A DNA stretch of 45,791 bases from Clavibacter michiganensis subsp. tessellarius. GTDB taxonomy: Bacteria; Actinomycetota; Actinomycetes; Actinomycetales; Microbacteriaceae. The stretch's first letter is position 1, and each line of letters begins with the position of its first letter. The translations under genes were made by a program, and so were the position numbers. Under the pieces are notes generated by a model. It was given only the letters and a program-made list of their open reading frames with translations. It was not told the origin of the DNA and ran no database searches. The stretch spans positions 1-45,791 of the forward strand of contig NZ_CP040790.1 of NCBI RefSeq assembly GCF_021922985.1, written 5' to 3'. Positions 6,392-13,968 of the stretch are shown here, piece by piece.

Positions 6392-7641
6392 GAGCACCCC
6401 GGAGGATCGATGCAGAGATCGAGATTGAATCGCTGAAGGACCGGGACGATGGGCGAAAAGTAGTTGAGGCCATTGCTAGGATTATTGCCCTTTGTTATCC
6501 CGTAAGCCAAGTTATTGTTATAGACCGGACCTCCACTGTCTCCTCCCTGGTTGACCTCGCCATTCCTGGTAGTCAACCCGTAGGAGGTGCCGTAGTCGCT
6601 CGTCGCTTGTTGACCAACAGATTGGACGGTGCCACAGGTTCGACCGGTCGTGCGGCCGAACGCGCACACATAGTCACCGGGTCGGGCTGTGGCATTGCCC
6701 TGCTGAGGGCGGCCCAGCGAGTAGTCGTAGTGGAACCAGGCGTCCATCATGCGAGGGCTGCGCCTCCACTCCGCATCGCCGATCGAACCGGCACTCTCGG
6801 CACGGAAGTCGAAGGGGTACCGGTACGCCTGCCACAGCGAACCCTCACAGTGCCCCGCGGTGACGATGCCCAGATCGGCGTTGGATCGTGAGCTGACGAC
6901 GAATGCGGAAGTACAGACGGTGCGGCCGCTCGAGCCCGGGGTAAGAGCCGTTCCCCCAGCCTCTCCATAACCCGTGTCAGTGATGGGGTCGGACTCAGTG
7001 GCCTGAACCTCGAGAGCGAACCCGCCAAGAGCGCCGGCTCCGACATCCGCGCGGATGTCGTCGGCCAAGACCTCAGGCGTCAGAGGTGCCTGCGGCTCGT
7101 CGGCTGCGATCGAGGGCTCGGCGCTCGGCGTTGCGCTCGTATCGAGAACTTCGTTCGAGACCTGCACGGAGATGGTGCGATCCTTCACGGAAGGCCCCGA
7201 AGTGACAGGTACTCCTTCGCCCAGGCGCTCTACAGCCGCATTGTGCACATCAATGGCCACTGCGTTCAACTGGCTCTCGGACATACCGACGCCAGTCTGG
7301 TACTTAACTTCATATCCAGCGTTACTGAGGATGTCGCGCGCCCCATTGGGTACTTCGCGAGCGAACGCGACCGTCGTCACTTCACCGTCTCGCCACGCTC
7401 CTGTGAAATCAGAGGGATACTCGGCGGATACTTCATCCAGGAGAGCGTTGACCTGATTTTGGGTAGCGCTTGCGCGCTCAAGATCAAAAGACGGGTCATC
7501 GGGCGACATGGGGGTCTCGTCAGCGACCGTGCCGACGGTGGGCTGCTGCTTCACCGAAGGCGCTGGCGTAGCTGCGGCGGAACCGGTGGCAACTAAGCTC
7601 AGTACGAGCGTTGCCATTAAAATGCTGCGCGTTTTTTTCAA
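6388..7641 (-). CDS. Secreted S1-family serine protease (streptogrisin/alpha-lytic type) with propeptide
   Basis: 417 residues from TTG at 7641. Residues 1-24 (MKKTRSILMATLVLSLVATG SAAA) are a signal peptide, followed by a pro-region of about 200 residues that fits the chaperone propeptide of alpha-lytic/streptogrisin proteases. The catalytic domain has the His motif TAGHC (about residue 261), an Asp in the FHYDYSLG region and the Ser motif GGDSGGPV (about 366), and Cys pairs for disulfides. Clavibacter plasmids carry secreted S1 proteases (Pat-1/Chp group) linked to plant virulence; this protein belongs to the same broad class but cannot be equated with them. Codons are visibly richer in A/T than in neighbours, suggesting transfer. 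Confidence 0.8.
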   Translation of the reverse strand: MKKTRSILMATLVLSLVATGSAAATPAPSVKQQPTVGTVADETPMSPDDPSFDLERASATQNQVNALLDEVSAEYPSDFTGAWRDGEVTTVAFAREVPNGARDILSNAGYEVKYQTGVGMSESQLNAVAIDVHNAAVERLGEGVPVTSGPSVKDRTISVQVSNEVLDTSATPSAEPSIAADEPQAPLTPEVLADDIRADVGAGALGGFALEVQATESDPITDTGYGEAGGTALTPGSSGRTVCTSAFVVSSRSNADLGIVTAGHCEGSLWQAYRYPFDFRAESAGSIGDAEWRRSPRMMDAWFHYDYSLGRPQQGNATARPGDYVCAFGRTTGRTCGTVQSVGQQATSDYGTSYGLTTRNGEVNQGGDSGGPVYNNNLAYGITKGNNPSNGLNYFSPIVPVLQRFNLDLCIDPPGCS

Positions 7642-7930
7642 CGTCTACCTATCCGTATTTCCCGAACGCGCCCCCTCGGTCATCGAGGTGTCAGTGCGCA
7701 CACGTTGCTGTAACCGAAGGTTAGCTGGGAACGTGGCTTTATAGCGAGGAAGCGCCCAGTTGCCCCACAAAGGGGGGGCGTGAGCACGACAACTGGCGGC
7801 GGCCTGCAACAAAGCGGCATAGGGTCCCGGGATGCCTCCGGCGCTCTCGTTGCGGCATGCCGATGCGAGCGTCTCGCTGAGGGCACGATGTGCGTCTGTT
7901 GCCCAGACGCTCGCGGCGAGAGGCCGGTAG
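7642..7930. other. Intergenic region upstream of the protease
   Basis: Near 290 bp without a convincing gene. A partial inverted repeat CCCAGTTG (7750-7757) / CAACTGG (near 7790) with G/C runs between lies just past the stop of the HNH nuclease gene and may terminate the transfer operon. The protease promoter should lie in the AT-richer part near 7650-7750. Confidence 0.4.
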
Positions 7931-8707
7931 TCACCCGCACGAGCTGAGGGTGTGGTTGATCGCTGCGCGGTCTGCGTCGTCGATCGTGAGCTCGTACGTG
8001 CTCAGCACGTACGCGAACCGGGTGACGTACAGGCAGTCATAGCCTGTAGCCGGCGGGAGCCAGGTCGCCGGCCCCTGGTCCGACTTCGCCTCGTTCGTCG
8101 GCCCGTCGACGGCCTGGAGGTTGTTGAAGTCGGTCGCGAGCTGCTCGCGGCGGTCGCCGGTCCATGCGGCGGCGCCGTGCTGCCACGCCCAGCCGAGGGG
8201 CACGAGGTGGTCGATCTGCACGGACGCGCTCGTCGTCTTCCCGCGGGTGAAGTCGATGCTGCGGCCTGTGTAGACGTCGGCCAGGTACCCCGTGGCCACG
8301 GTGCAGCCGGGATCCGCCTTCGTGTAGGTGACCGCGGTGAGGTCGCGGGCCAGGACGTCGTTTCGCTGGTCGCATCCGTTGTGGTCGGTGTCGGCCCAGG
8401 ACGGCCCGTAGGCCGCCCGGTCGTAGGCCGGCGTCCGCGCGTGCGTGTCCGCCGGCAGCTTGTCGACGAGCGACCGCACCGCGGCTGCGTCGACCACGCC
8501 TCCGCGCACGAGGCCGGCCCGGGCGAGGACGTCGCCGACGGCGCCGCTCGCGGTCGCGACGTCGGCCGGCTCGGCGGTGGCTGCGGTCGCGACGTCGGCC
8601 GGCTCCTGCGTGAAGCCCAGGCCGGTGCCGTACCAACCGCCGATGACGCCGCACGCACTCAGGAACATGGCGGCGATGATGAACAGGCGACGGCTGCGGC
8701 GCGTCAT
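7931..8707 (-). CDS. Surface lipoprotein with HNH nuclease domain (GmrSD-C/DUF1524-like)
   Basis: 258 residues. The N-terminus MTRRSRRLFIIAAMFLSACG has a lipobox LSAC, so it is exported and lipid-anchored. The C-terminal half carries the HNH pattern of secreted actinobacterial nucleases: DTDHNGCDQRNDVLARDL, then QIDHLVPLGWAWQHGA (DH catalytic core), FNNLQAVDGPTNEAKSDQGP (N and K/D residues) and two later Cys. It is the last gene of the transfer operon, overlapping the preceding stop by 4 bp. It may clear DNA at the cell surface or act on recipient or competing DNA during mating; the role is inferred. Confidence 0.75.
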   Translation of the reverse strand: MTRRSRRLFIIAAMFLSACGVIGGWYGTGLGFTQEPADVATAATAEPADVATASGAVGDVLARAGLVRGGVVDAAAVRSLVDKLPADTHARTPAYDRAAYGPSWADTDHNGCDQRNDVLARDLTAVTYTKADPGCTVATGYLADVYTGRSIDFTRGKTTSASVQIDHLVPLGWAWQHGAAAWTGDRREQLATDFNNLQAVDGPTNEAKSDQGPATWLPPATGYDCLYVTRFAYVLSTYELTIDDADRAAINHTLSSCG

Positions 8708-9234
8708 CTGGCGCTCCTGTGGGCTACGAGGGCGCGGGTCGTGACGCCGGCGAGAGCGAGTACCAGGAACCGAATGGTGGCGTCCTTGCGGATGATGCCG
8801 ATGTGAACCTCCGCCAGAGCATCGAGAGAGGCCTCGGTGGTGGTCTGGCGCTGGGAGAGCGCGCGAGAGAGCCAGTTCGAAGCGACGGCAAGTGCACTTG
8901 CCGGCACTCCGAACGACGAGGCCTCGTCGTGCACGTGATCGACTTCGGCTGCCTCAACGCCACGCGCGCGTAGCAGCCTGAGGCCACCATCGACTGCGCC
9001 CGTGAGGAGGAAGTCGTTCCGTAGGGACAGGTACTCGCCGTCCCATCTGTGCCCGGCGTCGAGGTTGGCGGCGACTTCGACCAATGGACGCGCCCCGTCG
9101 GCTGCCTCACGGACGAGCGCGCGCCCGAACTTGTACGCGGCGTAGCTCAGCTGGCGGCTCTCGTCGGTGGCCGAGGCAGCCTCGGCGATGCTGGGGACGT
9201 GGGCTCCGGCCGACGTCGCTCGCTCGCGGCTCAC
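8704..9234 (-). CDS. Hypothetical protein of the transfer operon (176 aa)
   Basis: Starts at GTG 9234 in a GTGA overlap with the SSB stop and overlaps the HNH gene start by 4 bp. Mostly helical and soluble (ESRQLSYAAYKFGRALVREA, DGEYLSLRNDFLLTGAVDGG, ASALAVASNWLSRALSQRQT), with a C-terminal hydrophobic segment (IRFLVLALAGVTTRALVAH) that may be a tail anchor. No family recognised. Position in an unbroken operon indicates a role with conjugation or the exported nuclease. Confidence 0.6.
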   Translation of the reverse strand: MSRERATSAGAHVPSIAEAASATDESRQLSYAAYKFGRALVREAADGARPLVEVAANLDAGHRWDGEYLSLRNDFLLTGAVDGGLRLLRARGVEAAEVDHVHDEASSFGVPASALAVASNWLSRALSQRQTTTEASLDALAEVHIGIIRKDATIRFLVLALAGVTTRALVAHRSAR

Positions 9235-9626
9235 TGCGGCGGCTCGGCGGCCGTGCGCTCCCACACGGATACCGGCTCGGGCTCCGGCGCGGGCTCGGGC
9301 TCCTTGGCGGGTGCCTTCGGGACGATGCCGAACCGTTCGGCCTTGAGGACCCGGTTGTACTGGGGCGTGTCGTTCTTCATCCACTTCTCGGTGTGCTCCT
9401 TGCCGACGATGATCACGCCGTCTCCTTCGTTGAGCGCGGCCGCGGTGACGCCGACCTCGAACCACGCTTCGACGAGGTGCGTGGTCGGGGTCTCGTCCTC
9501 GACCCACTTCCCCGCGCGGTAGGCGCCGGTGTTCTCGATGACGCGGAACCTGGTGACCTTGGTCCTCCCGGCGTCCTGGACGACGGGCGGGGCGGCGAGG
9601 TGCCCCCAGATGGTGCGCTGAGCCAT
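9231..9626 (-). CDS. ssb: Single-stranded DNA-binding protein
   Basis: 131 residues. The N-terminal 90 residues show the SSB OB-fold pattern: MAQRTIWGHLAAPPVVQDAG, FRVIENTGAYRAGKWVEDET followed by THLVEAWFEVGVTAAALNEG DGVIIVGKEHTEKW. A Pro/Glu-rich tail follows (KEPEPAPEPEPV). It lacks the acidic DDDIPF tip of chromosomal SSBs, as in many plasmid versions. It would coat single strands during transfer or establishment in the recipient. AAGGGAC upstream supports ATG 9626. Located in the transfer operon and coupled to the next gene. Confidence 0.75.
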   Translation of the reverse strand: MAQRTIWGHLAAPPVVQDAGRTKVTRFRVIENTGAYRAGKWVEDETPTTHLVEAWFEVGVTAAALNEGDGVIIVGKEHTEKWMKNDTPQYNRVLKAERFGIVPKAPAKEPEPAPEPEPVSVWERTAAEPPQ

Positions 9627-9656
9627 GATGCGTGTCCCTTCGATGCGGTCGAGCAG

Positions 9657-10007
9657 TTAGTAGAACTGGCGGGGGTTGTTGACCACGGCGGCGCCCTCGG
9701 CCACCGGGTCGTAGATCGGCTCCAGCGGCCGGAAGGCGGCGACGAGGGCCGGGGTGCCGGCGCGCACGGCGATGCCGATGACGACGGAGCTGAGCACGAA
9801 CACGGCCGACGCGCCGAGCACGCCGGCGTCGTACGTGGAGCCGGCGGCGAGGGCGGCGCCGAGCTTGATCGCGACGAACACGGGCACGGGCAGGAGCACG
9901 GTCGCGACGAACAGCGCGACGAACGCACGGGCGAGCTGCTCGAGGCGTGAGGCCCAGGTGTCGCGGAGGTGCATTCCGCCGCGGACGCGGGGCTGGTACA
10001 TGGACAT
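9657..10007 (-). CDS. Small integral membrane protein of the transfer operon
   Basis: 116 residues. Starts at ATG 10007 with AAAGGAT upstream. Two transmembrane helices: about residues 28-52 (AFVALFVATVLLPVPVFVAI) and 62-82 (GVLGASAVFVLSSVVIGIAV), with a cytosolic basic N-terminus and a C-terminal tail ending NNPRQFY. This size and topology fit an accessory inner-membrane subunit of a Gram-positive type IV secretion system. No named family recognised. Confidence 0.6.
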   Translation of the reverse strand: MSMYQPRVRGGMHLRDTWASRLEQLARAFVALFVATVLLPVPVFVAIKLGAALAAGSTYDAGVLGASAVFVLSSVVIGIAVRAGTPALVAAFRPLEPIYDPVAEGAAVVNNPRQFY

Positions 10008-10028
10008 GAGGATCCTTTCAATCGGTGG

Positions 10029-10106
10029 TCAGTGGGGGCGGTGGAAGTCGTTGCGGTCGCTCCCGAGCTGCTGCACGAGGGCGGCGGTGGGCGGCCGCTG
10101 TCTCAT
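10029..10106 (-). CDS. Micro-protein (25 aa) coupled in the transfer operon
   Basis: ATG at 10106 overlaps the preceding stop as ATGA and the frame ends at 10029: MRQRPPTAALVQQLGSDRND FHRPH. It is too short for family assignment, but its perfect stop-start overlap inside an operon full of such overlaps argues that it is translated. It would otherwise leave a 95-bp gap. It may only keep ribosomes moving to the next gene. Confidence 0.4.
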   Translation of the reverse strand: MRQRPPTAALVQQLGSDRNDFHRPH

Positions 10107-10717
10107 TGGAAGCGGACGATTCGGACGGTGCGCTGTCGCCAGGCGGCGCCTGGGATGCGGTAGATGATTCCGGGGCCGGTGGTGTCGCTGCCGACGTACA
10201 TCACCCGGTGTTGGTCGCGGATCCCGGTCGCGGCGCCGGTGGCGCGGACGAGGTAGACGTGGCCCTTCCGGGGCCGCACGTGCCAGAACCAGGCGTCTTG
10301 GCGGCGCCCGTCGGGGTGCTCGACGATGGCGCGGCACCCGCGAGCTCGGAGAGAGGTGACGGCGACCACCCGCACGGCCCAGACGTCGCGGTCGAGCGCG
10401 TCGCGGGCGACGGTGCGCCAGACGCCTTGCATGTACGCACGGCGGGCCTTCGGGGCGAAGATGCCCCATCGCACCGGGCCTCGTCGCCACCATCGGAGGA
10501 CGTTCAACGTGAGGCGGACCACGACGGCCGCGGCGCCGAGCAGGAACACGAGCTCGGGGATCCAGGACAGCGACGGCGAGAAGCTCGCGACGACGGCGCT
10601 GGCCACGAACGCCGGCACCGCGACGACGGCCGTGCGGCCGGCGATGCGGTGCATTGTCGCGAGAGCGATGGGGTCGTGGAGGTAGCGGACCAGCCACGCC
10701 GGCGTGCGGACGTTCAT
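10103..10717 (-). CDS. Membrane protein of the transfer operon (204 aa)
   Basis: ATG 10717 (MNVRTPAWLVRYLHDPIALA), 8 bp after the stop of the ParA-like gene. Two transmembrane helices at about residues 27-46 and 52-72 (LSWIPELVFLLGAAAVVVRL). The rest is a basic cytosolic domain with beta strands (VWAVRVVAVTSLRARGCRAI, DAWFWHVRPRKGHVYLVRAT, VMYVGSDTTGPGIIYRIPGA). No family recognised; the domain could bind a partner of the channel. Longer frames through the next gene are noise. Confidence 0.6.
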   Translation of the reverse strand: MNVRTPAWLVRYLHDPIALATMHRIAGRTAVVAVPAFVASAVVASFSPSLSWIPELVFLLGAAAVVVRLTLNVLRWWRRGPVRWGIFAPKARRAYMQGVWRTVARDALDRDVWAVRVVAVTSLRARGCRAIVEHPDGRRQDAWFWHVRPRKGHVYLVRATGAATGIRDQHRVMYVGSDTTGPGIIYRIPGAAWRQRTVRIVRFQ

Positions 10718-10725
10718 GGTCGGCG

Positions 10726-12102
10726 CTACCGGAGCCCGTCGATCACCGCGGCGGTCGCGGCCAGCCATGCCTCCTTGGAGGCGGCGGTGAGGGAGTCGTA
10801 TTCGATGCCCGCGCCGGCGTCGAGCCCCTTGTCGAACGGGACCGTGACGACCTGTCGGGTGCGCTGCGCCATGTGGTCGTGAAGGCGCTGCTCGAGGTCG
10901 GGGTAGTTGATGGGCGAGTTGTGGTTGATGAGGGTGACGGCGTTGGCGAGCTTGTCGCCGAGGCCGGTCGCGTCGAGCTTGTCGGCGAGGGAGGCGATCT
11001 TGACGGCCGAGTCCTCCTTGACGAGCGAGGTGAGCACGAGCTGGTCGGCGGACTCGACGGCGGCGCGCCAGGTGCTCGCCTCGGAGTTGTTGCCGGTGTC
11101 GACGATGATCAGCCGATAGAAGCGGGTGAGTGCGGTGTAGAGCTTGCGGAACTCGTCGGCCTCGATGACGCGGGTGTTGCCGACGGCGTTCTGGGAGGCG
11201 AGGACGTCGAACTTGTTGTCGCGCTGCGGGCGGACGAAGTTCACGAGGTCGGCCTGGTGTGCCTGGTCCGTGAAGGTGTCGATGTGGCCGAGGAGGTCGC
11301 GGGCCGTGTGGTCGTGGTGGGCCTCGTAGGCGCGGCCGCCGAGGGACCCGTTGTACTCGTTGTTGTCCCACGCGAGGATCGTGCCGCCGCGGACGCGCCC
11401 GAGGACGGCGCTGAGCAGGTAGGTCGTCGTGGTCTTGCTGACGCCGCCCTTCTCACCGACGACGACGATGGTCTTGTGGCCGGCGATGCCCCGCTGGACC
11501 GAGCTCCGCCACCCGCGGCGGGTGAGCTCCAGCGTTCCGGGCGCGAGCCGGAGCATGCCGAACCCGGCCCGGTTGGCGCCTCCGCGCCACCCCTCACGAG
11601 CGGGCGCGGCCTTCGGGGTGGGCTGGGACTGCACGAAGTCCCGGGCGCTCAACCGCGCTTCGCGTCGGGTCTGGGGTGCCCGCTCAGGCTGCGCCGCCTC
11701 GTCGGCGCCGAGCTCGGCCAGGTGCTCGTCGTCGTGGTCGACGTCGAGCACGGCGCCGGCGTCCGCCGGGCGGGGCTCCTCGTCGGCGGCCTCCTGCGCG
11801 GTCTCGGCGTGTGCGGCGGTCGGCGCCGGCTCGTCCGGGACGGGCGAGACGGTGCCGTCGACGTCGACGAGGAGCCGGTAGGAGCCCGAGGGGTCGTTGG
11901 CCGTGATGAGCACCGGGTGCCCGGCGGGCTTCACGAGCTCCTGCACGATCGCGTCGAGCGCGGCGCCGACGACTCCCTGCAAGCTGTCGCCGCGGAGCTC
12001 GCGGGGCGTGCCGTCGATGGTGAGGGTGCCGGTCCCGTCGGCGCCGGCGGTCACGGTCACCTCGGGGGCGGGGGCGGGGGCGGGTGCGGTGGTGGTGGTC
12101 AT
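10726..12102 (-). CDS. ParA/MinD-like ATPase of the transfer operon
   Basis: 458 residues. About 200 N-terminal residues include a small basic/acidic region and an Ala/Asp/Glu-rich linker. The C-terminal half is a ParA/MinD ATPase with deviant Walker A GEKGGVSKTTTT (about residues 213-224), a Walker A' stretch ILAWDNNEYNGSLG and Walker B LIIVDTGNNSEAS. Such enzymes in actinobacterial conjugation and type VII loci place the machinery at the membrane or cell pole. It is distinct from the partition ParA at 21902-22576, which lacks the long N-terminal part. ATG start with AAGGA upstream. Confidence 0.75.
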   Translation of the reverse strand: MTTTTAPAPAPAPEVTVTAGADGTGTLTIDGTPRELRGDSLQGVVGAALDAIVQELVKPAGHPVLITANDPSGSYRLLVDVDGTVSPVPDEPAPTAAHAETAQEAADEEPRPADAGAVLDVDHDDEHLAELGADEAAQPERAPQTRREARLSARDFVQSQPTPKAAPAREGWRGGANRAGFGMLRLAPGTLELTRRGWRSSVQRGIAGHKTIVVVGEKGGVSKTTTTYLLSAVLGRVRGGTILAWDNNEYNGSLGGRAYEAHHDHTARDLLGHIDTFTDQAHQADLVNFVRPQRDNKFDVLASQNAVGNTRVIEADEFRKLYTALTRFYRLIIVDTGNNSEASTWRAAVESADQLVLTSLVKEDSAVKIASLADKLDATGLGDKLANAVTLINHNSPINYPDLEQRLHDHMAQRTRQVVTVPFDKGLDAGAGIEYDSLTAASKEAWLAATAAVIDGLR

Positions 12103-12121
12103 GGTGGTGTCCTTCCGTCGA

Positions 12122-13285
12122 TCAGGTCGTGAGGTTCAGCGGCTCGCTGCCGGGCCCGAGCTGGTAGTGGAGGTGGTTGCAGGTGTCGGGGAACGTGTGC
12201 ATGACGGTCAGGTTGGGCGTCGTGCCGCAGTTGCTCTGTCCGACGGCGGCGAGCGGGTTGCTGATGGCGTCGAGCTTGGAGATGAGGGCGACGGCGTTCT
12301 GGTCGCGGCCGGTGGTGGCGAGGCCGTTGAAGGCGTAGAAGTCCACGGCCTTGCCCTGCCAGTGCATCGAGTACACGCCGGCGCCGGGCGTGGAGTCGGT
12401 GCATCGGCGGTTGAGGTCGCTGACGCCGATCGTGAGGAACGTCTGCTGTGCGGTGAGGATGACCTGGAGGATCCGCGAGTCGATCGCGCACGAGCCGGTG
12501 AAGGTGTCCCCGTCCCAGTTGCTCGGGTCCGCGATGGCCTGCACCTGGTCGTGGTACGCCGGCGTGAGCCACGTGATCTTGCCCTGTGCGGTGGCGTCCA
12601 TGATCGCCGCGGCGAGCTGCTGGCCGTTGCCGCTGACCGTGCCGGTGGAGGCGTTCTGGCAGCCGCCGCCGCTGCCGCCGGTGAGACCGGACACGACCTG
12701 CTGCGCGGCCGTCCAGAAGCGCGTGTAGTAGTTCGGATCCGCGTTGATCTGCACGGCGTGAGCGGCGTCGGTCGGCTGCATCTGCTGCCATCCGGGGACC
12801 TTCACCAGGCGCTCGTAGAACAGCCTCGCGCTCGTGCTCGGGTCCAACCGGTCGCTCTCGGAGCCCCAGGAATCGCGCTGCTGGAACAGCCCGCGGGAGT
12901 CCGGACCGGCCGCGTCGCCGTAGTTGAGCACGCGCAGGCCGGACTCCCCCATCGCGGTCATGACCGCGACGTTCACGCCGTACGAGGGGACGCCGATCGC
13001 GTTGCCGGCGTCGATGATCGCCGCGGCGTTCGTGAGCTGCTCACCGGAGTACCCGGCGATGGTCGACGTTGCGCCCGCGAGGGTCGCGCCGCCGGTGCTG
13101 CACGCTTGTGTGCTGGTCGCGGTGTGATCGCTCGTGCTGCCGATGACGACGATGACGGGGATCGTGATGATCCCGCCGAGGATGAGCGCGACCAGTGCGA
13201 TCGGGATGCCGAGCTTCCATGCCACCGCGACCCGCGCGGCGGCCGCGATGCGGGCGGCGTCTTCGAGGGTTGATCGCTCGGACAT
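12122..13285 (-). CDS. Conjugation cell-wall hydrolase (lytic transglycosylase-like plus C-terminal peptidase-like domain)
   Basis: 387 residues. One N-terminal transmembrane helix (about 25-48, KLGIPIALVALILGGIITIPV). Residues about 80-170 look like a goose-lysozyme/Slt-type muramidase: MTAMGESGLRVLNYGDAAGP, DSRGLFQQRDSWG. The C-terminal half has CTDSTPGAGVYSMHWQGKAVDF and a terminal TCNHLHYQLG, resembling M15/M23-type cell-wall domains with HxH metal ligands. VirB1/TcpG-like enzymes open peptidoglycan for the mating channel. GGAGG lies 7-11 bases before the ATG; it follows the previous gene by 5 bp. Confidence 0.75.
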   Translation of the reverse strand: MSERSTLEDAARIAAAARVAVAWKLGIPIALVALILGGIITIPVIVVIGSTSDHTATSTQACSTGGATLAGATSTIAGYSGEQLTNAAAIIDAGNAIGVPSYGVNVAVMTAMGESGLRVLNYGDAAGPDSRGLFQQRDSWGSESDRLDPSTSARLFYERLVKVPGWQQMQPTDAAHAVQINADPNYYTRFWTAAQQVVSGLTGGSGGGCQNASTGTVSGNGQQLAAAIMDATAQGKITWLTPAYHDQVQAIADPSNWDGDTFTGSCAIDSRILQVILTAQQTFLTIGVSDLNRRCTDSTPGAGVYSMHWQGKAVDFYAFNGLATTGRDQNAVALISKLDAISNPLAAVGQSNCGTTPNLTVMHTFPDTCNHLHYQLGPGSEPLNLTT

Positions 13286-13290
13286 GGGGA

Positions 13291-13968
13291 CTATGCCTCC
13301 CCGTAGAACACGGTCTCAACGCGCGTCACGACCGGGGTTGCTCCCGTCGTGTCGATCGTCATGCGGAACGTGGCGGACAGCCGGGTCTGGCGTCCGGGCT
13401 GGAGGAGGACGTCGATGGTGCCCTCCCACTGCGGGCTGGACGTCGACTCGTCGCGCCAGGTCCATTCGGCGACGTTCACCCGGTCGCCGGTGAGGTAGGT
13501 GCCGTCGAAGAACTGGCCGCGCTGCGCGGCCAGGGCCTCGCGAGCGGCGGGCGCGGTGAGGCTCTGCCAGTCCTGCCCGGAGAAGTACGCGACAGCCCAG
13601 TTCGCGCCGACGGTCGCCGGCTCCGCCACCGGCGCTGCGGCGGGCGATGGTGCTGCGCTGCCGGCGGTCGGTGCGCTCGTGGGCGTCGCGGCCGCGTGCA
13701 GCGCCGGCGCCGAGCTCGGGGCGTCCTGCTCGGCGGGAACGAGCGCGCCGACGACGGCGATGCCTCCGAACACGAGCACGCCGCCGATGCCGAGCACCCA
13801 CGGGCTCCGGTCCTGGCCGAATGCGCGGCGGCGTAGCTGCTGCTCCCGGCTCCGCTGATCGGCGACGGTGGCGCGTCGGTCGGCCTTCTTGCTCGCCCGA
13901 CGCGCACGCCTCTGCTGCCGAGGCGTCTGCACCGGCTCGGGGGCGTCGGCGTCGAGGATGTCCGGCAT
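13291..13968 (-). CDS. TcpC/VirB8-like bitopic membrane protein
   Basis: 225 residues. A basic N-terminal segment (RQQRRARRASKKADRRATVA) lies in the cytosol, followed by one transmembrane helix (about 57-78, WVLGIGGVLVFGGIAVVGAL), an Ala/Pro-rich spacer and an extracellular domain of about 100 residues (ANWAVAYFSGQDWQSL, VAEWTWRDESTSSPQWEGTI, LSATFRMTIDTTGATPVVTR). This layout matches TcpC/VirB8-type structural proteins of type IV secretion. Its ATG overlaps the VirB6-like stop by one base, so it is translated in series. Confidence 0.65.
   Translation of the reverse strand: MPDILDADAPEPVQTPRQQRRARRASKKADRRATVADQRSREQQLRRRAFGQDRSPWVLGIGGVLVFGGIAVVGALVPAEQDAPSSAPALHAAATPTSAPTAGSAAPSPAAAPVAEPATVGANWAVAYFSGQDWQSLTAPAAREALAAQRGQFFDGTYLTGDRVNVAEWTWRDESTSSPQWEGTIDVLLQPGRQTRLSATFRMTIDTTGATPVVTRVETVFYGEA

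Noticed and set aside
10654..13273. Two long + frames (458-492 codons) opposite the ParA-like and hydrolase genes
   Set aside because: Shadow frames without motifs; the minus-strand genes have Walker A and muramidase patterns plus operon overlaps.
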